From Candidatus Lightella neohaematopini (lineage in GTDB: Bacteria; Pseudomonadota; Gammaproteobacteria; Enterobacterales; Enterobacteriaceae): a stretch of 5,375 nucleotides of DNA. The position numbers and the translations under genes are program-made. How positions within the stretch are numbered: the stretch's first letter is position 1; every line of letters starts with the position of its first letter. Below the pieces are notes generated by a model that saw only the letters and a program-made list of their open reading frames with translations, was not told where the DNA came from and did no database searches. Of the stretch, positions 1-5,375 are shown one piece after another. The stretch spans positions 1-5,375 of the forward strand of contig JAOBJR010000073.1 of NCBI GenBank assembly GCA_025728395.1, in the 5' to 3' direction.

Positions 1-3000
1 ATTAAAGGTTCTTCTTTTTTAGATTCACTAATAAATTTTATTAAATGATTTAAACCTATATTATCACTATGTACTATAATAGTATCAATAATAATTGATT
101 TGGATAACCAATCATCAATTACTAAAATAGTATTTCTAATTAATTCTGGTAGAATTGCTAGTATTTTAGAACATAATTTTGAGTTTGATATTAATACTGG
201 ATAAGAACCAATACAAAACACTGCAATAAGTTGAACTACTAAATCAATTTCTTGATCAGCTATACATAAAATATATTTACGTGGTAGTAACTTATATTTA
301 TTTAACTCACCTGTAGGTCCGTCTAATAAGTAACTATTACCACTGTTAGATATTTTATTATATTTATCACAAAGATTAATAATATTTGGATATCTATCCT
401 TTATCCAATTACATAAAGTATCATATAAATATCTAGTACCTTCATAATTAAAATCTATTTTATTTAATGATTTTAGAATATTAGGTACTGCAAGATTATT
501 TTTTTTATTTACTAAACGATATAAATATAATGGACCACCAGCTTTTGGACCAGTACCAGATAATTTTTCACCACCAAATGGTTGTACACCAACTACTGCC
601 CCGATGATATTTCTATTTATATAGAAATTACCAGTATCAATATGTTTTACTATATTATCAGTACTATATTCTATTCTTGTTTGTAAACCAAATGTTAATC
701 CGTAACCATTACAATTTATTTGTTTAATTATATTATTTAATTCATCTTTATTATATCTAACTATATGTAAAACTGGTCCAAAAATTTCTTTATTTAATTG
801 ATTAATATTATCTAATTCAATAATCGTTGGTGTAATAAATGAACCATTATTACTACCACAATAATTATTACTTTGCCATACTACATGGCCATTTTTTTTC
901 ATATTATTAATATAATTATTAATTAATAATTTTGCTTCTTTACTAATTACTGGACCAATATCAGTCGATAAATTACTAGGATCACCTACTTTATATTCTA
1001 ATATTGCTCCTTTTAACATAGATAATACACAATCGGCAATATCATTTTGTAAACATAATAATCTTAATGCAGAACAACGTTGTCCAGCACTATCAAATGC
1101 TGATTGTATAATATCTAATATAGCTTGCTCTATTAAAGCTGATGAATCCATAATCATAGTATTTATACCTCCTGTTTCAGCAATAATAGGTACAATTTTG
1201 TCTTTTATTCTAGAAAATAAAATATTTTGTAGAAATTTAGCTACTTTAGTAGATCCAGTAAACATTACCCCGTTAATAGAATCATTTATTACCAAAGCTG
1301 GACCAATAATTTTTCCTTTTCCTGGTAATAACTGTAATACTCCATCAGGAATACCTGCACTAAGCATAATTTTAACTACTTTGCTTGCAATTATTGGAGT
1401 TTGTTCTGCTGGTTTAGCAATTACTGTGTTACCAACTACTAAAGCAGCAGCTATTTGACCAATAAAAATAGCTAGTGGAAAATTCCAAGGACTAATGCAT
1501 ACTACTATTCCCAATGGATAATAATTATCATCAAAATAATTATTAGCTTGATAAGAGTAATATCTTAGAAAATCTATAGCTTCCCTAATTTCTGATATGG
1601 CATTTACAATTGTTTTTCCTGCTTCACGAATTAATAATCCAATAAAACTATACATATCTTTTTCTATTAAATCAGCAGCTTTATTTAGTATTACAGCACG
1701 TTCATAATAAGTTTTATTAATCCAGTATTTAGCACTGCTTTTACTAATAGTAATTGATTTATTTACATCATCTAATGATGACTCTTGACATGTTCCAATA
1801 ATATCATTACTGTTTGCTGGATTTATTATCTGATATGTTATTCCTTCAGAAATATAATTAGAATTAATTATTGGTTTTACTTGATAAAATAAATTATTTT
1901 CATTTAATAAATTAACAATAATGTTAGTTAATGTTTGCTCATTATTTATATCTAATCCTAAAGAATTTATTCTGGTCATATTATATAAATTTTTTGGTAA
2001 AGGTATCTTAGGATTAGATAAACCTATTTTACCTTCTGTATTTTTTAACGAAATTATTTTTTCAATCGGGTTAACAATTAAATCTTCTATGGGAATAGAA
2101 TCATCAGATACTTGATTAATAAAAGATGTATTAGCTCCATTTTCTAGTAATCTTCTTACTAAATAAGATAATAAAGTATTATATGAACCAACTGGAGCAT
2201 AAATACGACATGGTCTATTTAATTTATCAAACTTACTACCAACAATATTATTATATAATGTTTCACCCATACCATGTAAACATTGAAATTCATATTGCCC
2301 TTCATAATAATTTTGTCCAGCAAAATAATAAATTGATGATAAAGTATGAGCATTATGTGTAGCGAATTGGGGATATATATATTGTGGTACAGACAATAAT
2401 TTTTTCGCACAAGCTAAATATGATAAATCAGTATATATTTTTCTAGTAAAGACAGGATAATCACTTAGTCCATATATTTGAGCATTTTTAATTTCACTAT
2501 CCCAATAAGCACCTTTAACTAATCTAATCATAAGACGGCGTTTGGTATTTTTTGCTAATTGTATTAATTCATCAATAACTTTTATTGATCTTTTTTGGTA
2601 TGCTTGAACAACAAAACCAATACCATTCCAACCACTTAATTTAGGTTCGTAACATAATTTAATTAGTAAATCTAGTGAAATTTCTAATCTATTAGATTCT
2701 TCCGCATCAATATTTAATCCAATATCATATTTTTTAGCTAATAATGTTAATAATAATAAACGGGGATATAATTCCTTCATTACAGATTTATATTGCAAAC
2801 GACAATATCTAGGGTACAAAGCTGATAATTTTATTGATATACCTGGTCCGTTATAAATACCCAATCCATTAGAATACTTACCAATTATGTGGATTGCTTC
2901 TTGATAAGCATTAGTATATGATAATGCATCATTATTAGTTAATGCAGCTTCACCCAATATATCATATGAATAACGAAATCCATTTTTTTCTAACTTACTA

Positions 3001-3827
3001 GCTGTTTTTATTGCTGAACTTATATTTATGCCAGTAACAAATTGTTTCCCTATTAATTGCATAATAACATCTATTACCTTTCTTATTACAAAATTAATAT
3101 TTTTATTTATAAAATTTTTACCAAAAATTTTCTTATTTTTTTTACTATATTGATTTGATATTAATTTATTAACTATAATTAATCCTCTTGTAGCAAAATT
3201 AATTAATATTGATTTATTTCCTAAATGACTAGACCAATTTTTATTACAAATTTTATCATATATTAATAAATCTTTAGTACTATTATCAGGTATTCTTAGC
3301 AATGCTTCTGCTAAACACATCAAAGCAATACCTTCTTTTGAGGATAGTGAAAATTCTTGTAATAAATTTTGTACCAAGTTAATTTTACTATTTATGTTTT
3401 TTTTATTACTTACTCTTATTTTCTTAGTTAATTTATTTGCTAATAAACTAATATTATTTGATATTTCTGATGAAATATGCACTTGTTCTAACAAGTAAGG
3501 TACAATTACTTCTTCTTCACAATACCAGAAATTTGTTATATTATTGCGTATTACAGATTGAGATATTATGCTACTAGATAAGTTAATAAATGGATGGTTT
3601 GATTTAATTTCAGATATATTAATTGGTGTTTTCATATCTAAATAAAGTTTATTTAAAGATTCTGTAGGAATAGGTAATTCTAATCTACTATTTTTTTTGT
3701 TGTTAAAATTAATTTTTTCTAGATAAGAATATATAACTTCATTACATAATTCATCCATAGTACAATTACGTTGTGTAGATAATTGTTGTACACGGTTCTT
3801 TATTATATCATTTAATTTTATATGCAT
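1..3827 (-). CDS. putA: Bifunctional proline dehydrogenase / delta-1-pyrroline-5-carboxylate dehydrogenase PutA (C-terminus beyond left edge)
   Basis: PutA oxidises L-proline to pyrroline-5-carboxylate with FAD (electrons to membrane quinone), then oxidises glutamate semialdehyde to glutamate with NAD+. The 1275 visible codons contain no in-frame stop; the family's RHH-bearing members are about 1320 residues. Order of domains: ribbon-helix-helix 1-42; helical linker; proline dehydrogenase barrel about 255-565 with GISIKLSAL (Lys333), NIDAEE (Asp374), VKGAYWD (Tyr441), FATHNAHT (488-495), RIYAPVG (Tyr543) and YLVRRLLENGA (Arg558, Arg559). These match the E. coli substrate/FAD residues Lys329, Asp370, Tyr437, Tyr540, Arg555 and Arg556. 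The aldehyde dehydrogenase domain is about 640-1120 with ISPWNFP (Asn782), AKPAEQTP (Lys805), FTGST, AETGG (Glu884), GQRCSA (catalytic Cys918), EIFGPVL and QPFGG. The C-terminal ALDH-like domain runs off the edge. The ATG at 3825-3827 is the only usable start: an in-frame TAA lies at 3852-3854 with no ATG/GTG/TTG between. No putP is adjacent. Confidence 0.97.
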   Translation of the reverse strand, partial: MHIKLNDIIKNRVQQLSTQRNCTMDELCNEVIYSYLEKINFNNKKNSRLELPIPTESLNKLYLDMKTPINISEIKSNHPFINLSSSIISQSVIRNNITNFWYCEEEVIVPYLLEQVHISSEISNNISLLANKLTKKIRVSNKKNINSKINLVQNLLQEFSLSSKEGIALMCLAEALLRIPDNSTKDLLIYDKICNKNWSSHLGNKSILINFATRGLIIVNKLISNQYSKKNKKIFGKNFINKNINFVIRKVIDVIMQLIGKQFVTGINISSAIKTASKLEKNGFRYSYDILGEAALTNNDALSYTNAYQEAIHIIGKYSNGLGIYNGPGISIKLSALYPRYCRLQYKSVMKELYPRLLLLTLLAKKYDIGLNIDAEESNRLEISLDLLIKLCYEPKLSGWNGIGFVVQAYQKRSIKVIDELIQLAKNTKRRLMIRLVKGAYWDSEIKNAQIYGLSDYPVFTRKIYTDLSYLACAKKLLSVPQYIYPQFATHNAHTLSSIYYFAGQNYYEGQYEFQCLHGMGETLYNNIVGSKFDKLNRPCRIYAPVGSYNTLLSYLVRRLLENGANTSFINQVSDDSIPIEDLIVNPIEKIISLKNTEGKIGLSNPKIPLPKNLYNMTRINSLGLDINNEQTLTNIIVNLLNENNLFYQVKPIINSNYISEGITYQIINPANSNDIIGTCQESSLDDVNKSITISKSSAKYWINKTYYERAVILNKAADLIEKDMYSFIGLLIREAGKTIVNAISEIREAIDFLRYYSYQANNYFDDNYYPLGIVVCISPWNFPLAIFIGQIAAALVVGNTVIAKPAEQTPIIASKVVKIMLSAGIPDGVLQLLPGKGKIIGPALVINDSINGVMFTGSTKVAKFLQNILFSRIKDKIVPIIAETGGINTMIMDSSALIEQAILDIIQSAFDSAGQRCSALRLLCLQNDIADCVLSMLKGAILEYKVGDPSNLSTDIGPVISKEAKLLINNYINNMKKNGHVVWQSNNYCGSNNGSFITPTIIELDNINQLNKEIFGPVLHIVRYNKDELNNIIKQINCNGYGLTFGLQTRIEYSTDNIVKHIDTGNFYINRNIIGAVVGVQPFGGEKLSGTGPKAGGPLYLYRLVNKKNNLAVPNILKSLNKIDFNYEGTRYLYDTLCNWIKDRYPNIINLCDKYNKISNSGNSYLLDGPTGELNKYKLLPRKYILCIADQEIDLVVQLIAVFCIGSYPVLISNSKLCSKILAILPELIRNTILVIDDWLSKSIIIDTIIVHSDNIGLNHLIKFISESKKEEPL

Positions 3828-3833
3828 ATTATC

Positions 3834-3837
3834 ATCC
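3834..3837 (-). promoter_or_regulatory. Weak Shine-Dalgarno for putA
   Basis: The minus strand reads GGAT seven bases before the putA ATG. This is almost the only G-rich spot in the spacer, and its distance is right for a ribosome-binding site, so it supports the chosen start. Confidence 0.5.
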
Positions 3838-3857
3838 GTATTATTAAAATATTAATA

Positions 3858-3885
3858 TTATCAAAAATCAGAATAATTTTGATAA
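3858..3885. repeat. 9-bp perfect inverted repeat in the putA leader
   Basis: TTATCAAAA (3858-3866) and TTTTGATAA (3877-3885) are exact reverse complements separated by 10 bases. The element lies 31-58 bases upstream of the putA start codon. If the candidate promoter at 3902-3930 is right, it lies in the 5' untranslated RNA and could form a small hairpin; otherwise it could be a protein-binding dyad. Each arm has only one G:C pair, and such repeats arise by chance in AT-rich DNA, so a function is only possible. Confidence 0.4.
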
Positions 3886-3901
3886 AAATTTTAAGTTAAT
3901 A

Positions 3902-3930
3902 ATTATATATCTATTTTATTCATATGATAA
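3902..3930 (-). promoter_or_regulatory. Candidate sigma-70 promoter for putA
   Basis: On the minus strand a perfect TATAAT (3902-3907) is preceded, after 17 bases, by TTATCA (3925-3930), a 4 of 6 match to TTGACA. Transcription would start near 3895, leaving a leader of about 68 bases before putA. No copy of GTTGCA or TGCAAC, the core of the E. coli PutA operators, occurs between 3828 and 4016. In DNA this AT-rich a -10 match alone is weak evidence; the 17-bp spacing is the main support. Confidence 0.3.
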
Positions 3931-4016
3931 CATAAAAGTATTAATTTATATTACCTAAACCTAGATTTTTAATAAAAAATTTTTAATTAAAATACTTATT
4001 TAAATTGTCTAATAAT

Positions 4017-4102
4017 CGGTGAGAGAGGGATTCGAACCCTCGATACTAAATTTGTATACATACTTTCCAGGCATGCTCCTTAAACCACTCGGACATCTCA
4101 CC
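4017..4102 (-). tRNA. serX: tRNA-Ser (anticodon GGA), serX/serW type
   Basis: The 86-base minus-strand sequence folds as a class II tRNA. It has a perfect 7-bp acceptor stem (GGTGAGA with TCTCACC) and discriminator G at 4017. The anticodon arm CATGC/GTATG encloses the loop CTGGAAA, putting anticodon GGA at 4066-4068. There is a long variable arm with ATAC/GTAT pairing, and a T arm GAGGG-TTCGAAT-CCCTC. Long variable arm, discriminator G and GGA identify serine, reading UCC and UCU. It closely resembles E. coli serX/serW; the symbol serX rests on its position between putA and murJ. The 3' CCA is not encoded (ATT follows the discriminator), so a CCA-adding enzyme must complete it. Confidence 0.97.
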
Positions 4103-4136
4103 ATAGTTTTAATAGTATCATTAAAATAATTAATTA

Positions 4137-4162
4137 ACTATATCATAGTATATTATAATATA
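4137..4162. repeat. Two adjacent AT palindromes containing -10-like boxes
   Basis: ACTAT-ATC-ATAGT (4137-4149) is a 5-bp-arm dyad, and TATATTATAATATA (4149-4162) is a perfect 14-bp palindrome. The second one carries TATAAT on both strands: 4154-4159 on plus and 4152-4157 on minus. It could therefore serve transcription in both directions, towards tRNA-Ser and murJ. The second palindrome contains only A and T, so chance is a serious alternative. Confidence 0.3.
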
Positions 4163-4220
4163 ATATGTAATTTAATTTAGTATTAATTGTTATTATCTAT
4201 GTTTTTGTTTCATTAGTTAT

Positions 4221-4249
4221 TTAACATTAATTATGTTATTTATAATAAT
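4221..4249 (+). promoter_or_regulatory. Candidate promoter for murJ
   Basis: TTAACA (4221-4226, 5 of 6 to TTGACA) is followed after exactly 17 bases by AATAAT (4244-4249, 5 of 6 to TATAAT). Transcription would start near 4256 and give a leader of about 17 bases before the murJ ATG. This is the best-scoring pair I found upstream of murJ by eye; the AT background keeps confidence low. Confidence 0.35.
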
Positions 4250-4272
4250 TTATTATTAATTTAATTTAATAA

Positions 4273-5375
4273 ATGTTGTTAATAAAATTATTAGTAAAAG
4301 TTAGCTTAGTAACACTAGTTTCTAGAATATTAGGATTTATTCGTGATATAACGATAGCGAGAGTATTTGGAGTTAATTGGATGCTAGATTCTTTTTTAGT
4401 AGCATTTAAATTACCTAATTTATTTAGAAAAATTTTTTCTGATGGAATTTTATTACAAGTATTTGTTCCAGTTTTAACTAAGTATAAAAATAATGGTAAT
4501 CTTATAGATACTTATAACTTTATTGCTTATATATCCGGGCTATTTATAATATTGCTATTAGTAGTTATAACAGTTATTATTTTTTTTATACCTAAAATTA
4601 TTATTATAATTGCTCCTGGTTTTATTAAGAAAAAATATATTCTTTTATTAACAATAAAATTATCTAGAATTATTTTTCCGTACATAATGTTGGTTTTATT
4701 TATTACTTTTACTAGCGCAATATTAAATGTTTGGGGTTACGAAATAATTTCTTTAACTACATCTATTTTTTTTAATATTAGTATGATTGTATTTACTTTA
4801 TTATTTAATAATTTATTTAGTTTACCAATTTTTGGATTAGCTTGGTCTGTTATTATTGGAGGAATAATACAATTATGTTATCAACTTATGTTTTTAAAGA
4901 AAATTAATATGTTAATACTTCCTAAATTTAATTTTAATTATAAAAAATTATTTAACTTACTAAAAAATATTAGTACAGTGATCATTATTAATTCTATAAA
5001 TCAAATATCAAGTATTATTAATACTATATTTGCTTCTTTCTTTGTATCTGGATCATTATCTTGGATATATTATGCTGATCGAATCGTTGAGTTACCTGCT
5101 GGATTATTAATTACGTCTTTAAATACTATATTATTACCAATACTATCACGTAGTTTTATAAAAAATGATATGAATAATTATTTAAAGCAATTAAACTGGG
5201 GTGTAAAATTATGTTTTATTTTTGTTATTCCTAGTACTATTGCTTTAATAATATTATCTTATCCAATAGTTATTACATTATTTCAATATAATAATTTTTC
5301 AATATATGATCTATGTATGATACAAAAATTGTTAAATATTTATTCAGTTGGATTAATTGGATTAGTGCTAGCTAA
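4273..5375 (+). CDS. murJ: Lipid II flippase MurJ (MviN), C-terminus beyond right edge
   Basis: MurJ is an inner-membrane MOP-superfamily flippase that moves lipid II to the periplasmic face for peptidoglycan assembly. The visible 367 residues cover roughly the first 70% of the family's about 510 and consist of successive hydrophobic segments. They align with E. coli MurJ without gaps up to at least residue 270: SRILGFIRD holds Arg18 and Arg24, Asp39 is in MLDSF, Arg52 in LFRKIF, and YYADR gives Asp269 and Arg270, followed by Glu273. NTIFASF, SVGLIGL and LFQY are further family signatures. E. coli Arg53 and Glu57 are here Lys53 and Asp57, conservative changes. The ATG at 4273-4275 directly follows two in-frame TAA codons and matches the E. 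coli N-terminus, so the start is firm, although no Shine-Dalgarno sequence precedes it. In E. coli murJ is followed by the flg flagellar genes; whether that holds here is outside the window. Confidence 0.96.
   Translation, partial: MLLIKLLVKVSLVTLVSRILGFIRDITIARVFGVNWMLDSFLVAFKLPNLFRKIFSDGILLQVFVPVLTKYKNNGNLIDTYNFIAYISGLFIILLLVVITVIIFFIPKIIIIIAPGFIKKKYILLLTIKLSRIIFPYIMLVLFITFTSAILNVWGYEIISLTTSIFFNISMIVFTLLFNNLFSLPIFGLAWSVIIGGIIQLCYQLMFLKKINMLILPKFNFNYKKLFNLLKNISTVIIINSINQISSIINTIFASFFVSGSLSWIYYADRIVELPAGLLITSLNTILLPILSRSFIKNDMNNYLKQLNWGVKLCFIFVIPSTIALIILSYPIVITLFQYNNFSIYDLCMIQKLLNIYSVGLIGLVLA

Larger units (their letters stand above)
4103..4272. other. Divergent intergenic region between tRNA-Ser and murJ
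   Basis: These 170 bases separate the minus-strand tRNA from the plus-strand murJ, so both must be transcribed outward from here unless read-through occurs. No coding frame or recognisable gene remnant is visible. Several TATAAT-like hexamers are present on both strands. For the tRNA, TATACT (minus strand, 4147-4152) and GATACT (4114-4119) are possible -10 boxes, but neither has a convincing -35 at 16-18 bases, so I do not call a tRNA promoter. Confidence 0.6.

Noticed and set aside
1198..1458. An 86-codon plus-strand open frame
   Set aside because: It lies antisense to the P5C dehydrogenase domain of putA, between conserved motifs; no family resemblance or ribosome-binding site. It is a shadow of the real gene.
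1921..2115. A 64-codon plus-strand open frame
   Set aside because: Antisense to the putA segment joining the two catalytic domains; explained by codon bias of the real gene.
2219..2410. A 63-codon minus-strand open frame
   Set aside because: Out of frame within the proline dehydrogenase domain, overlapping the FATHNAHT and CLHGMGE motifs encoded in the true frame.
1..3827. Possible pseudogene or alternative genetic code (TGA as Trp) for putA
   Set aside because: The whole frame was read codon by codon: no TAA, TAG or TGA occurs in frame, tryptophans are TGG, and conserved motifs continue through the entire length.
3967..3992. TTTTAAT / ATTAAAA inverted repeat downstream of tRNA-Ser as a possible terminator
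   Set aside because: The arms are only 7 bp and contain no G or C; such a stem would be very weak and is expected by chance in this spacer.
1..5375. Mobile elements, CRISPR arrays, phage or defence genes
   Set aside because: Almost all bases are accounted for by putA, tRNA-Ser, murJ and two short spacers; no repeat arrays, transposase motifs or flanking target duplications were seen.

Overview
The window looks like a piece of a reduced, very AT-rich genome from a gammaproteobacterial (Enterobacterales-like) insect endosymbiont. Three things point there. Base composition is strongly AT-biased, roughly three quarters or more A+T, and lower still in G+C between genes. The proteins are full of Lys, Ile, Asn, Leu and Tyr yet align almost without gaps to the Escherichia coli PutA and MurJ sequences as I recall them. 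Gene order and strand match a shortened version of the E. coli putA - serX - murJ (mviN) interval. The exact species cannot be proved from the window. A Wigglesworthia-like or related nutritional symbiont would fit, and that is inference.

Layout: (1) positions 1-3827, minus strand, hold one uninterrupted reading frame for the trifunctional proline utilisation protein PutA. It is cut by the left edge, with about 40-45 C-terminal residues missing. (2) 3828-4016 is a noncoding leader/spacer with a weak ribosome-binding site, a 9-bp inverted repeat and a candidate promoter for putA. (3) 4017-4102, minus strand, is a tRNA-Ser with anticodon GGA (serX type) and no encoded CCA end. (4) 4103-4272 is an AT-rich divergent intergenic region with palindromic -10-like sequences and a candidate murJ promoter. 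(5) 4273-5375, plus strand, is the first 367 codons of the lipid II flippase MurJ, cut by the right edge.

Function: PutA oxidises proline to glutamate in two steps, feeding electrons to quinone and NAD+ and supplying glutamate/2-oxoglutarate carbon. MurJ exports lipid II for peptidoglycan synthesis. The tRNA reads UCC/UCU serine codons. The genes are not functionally linked; they are neighbours because the ancestral chromosome order survived large deletions. All PutA and MurJ catalytic or transport residues I could place are present or conservatively replaced, so both look functional. I found no mobile element, CRISPR array, phage gene or new system. The most interesting points are that a costly full PutA is kept in a reduced genome, and that its DNA-binding N-terminus and operators seem eroded.
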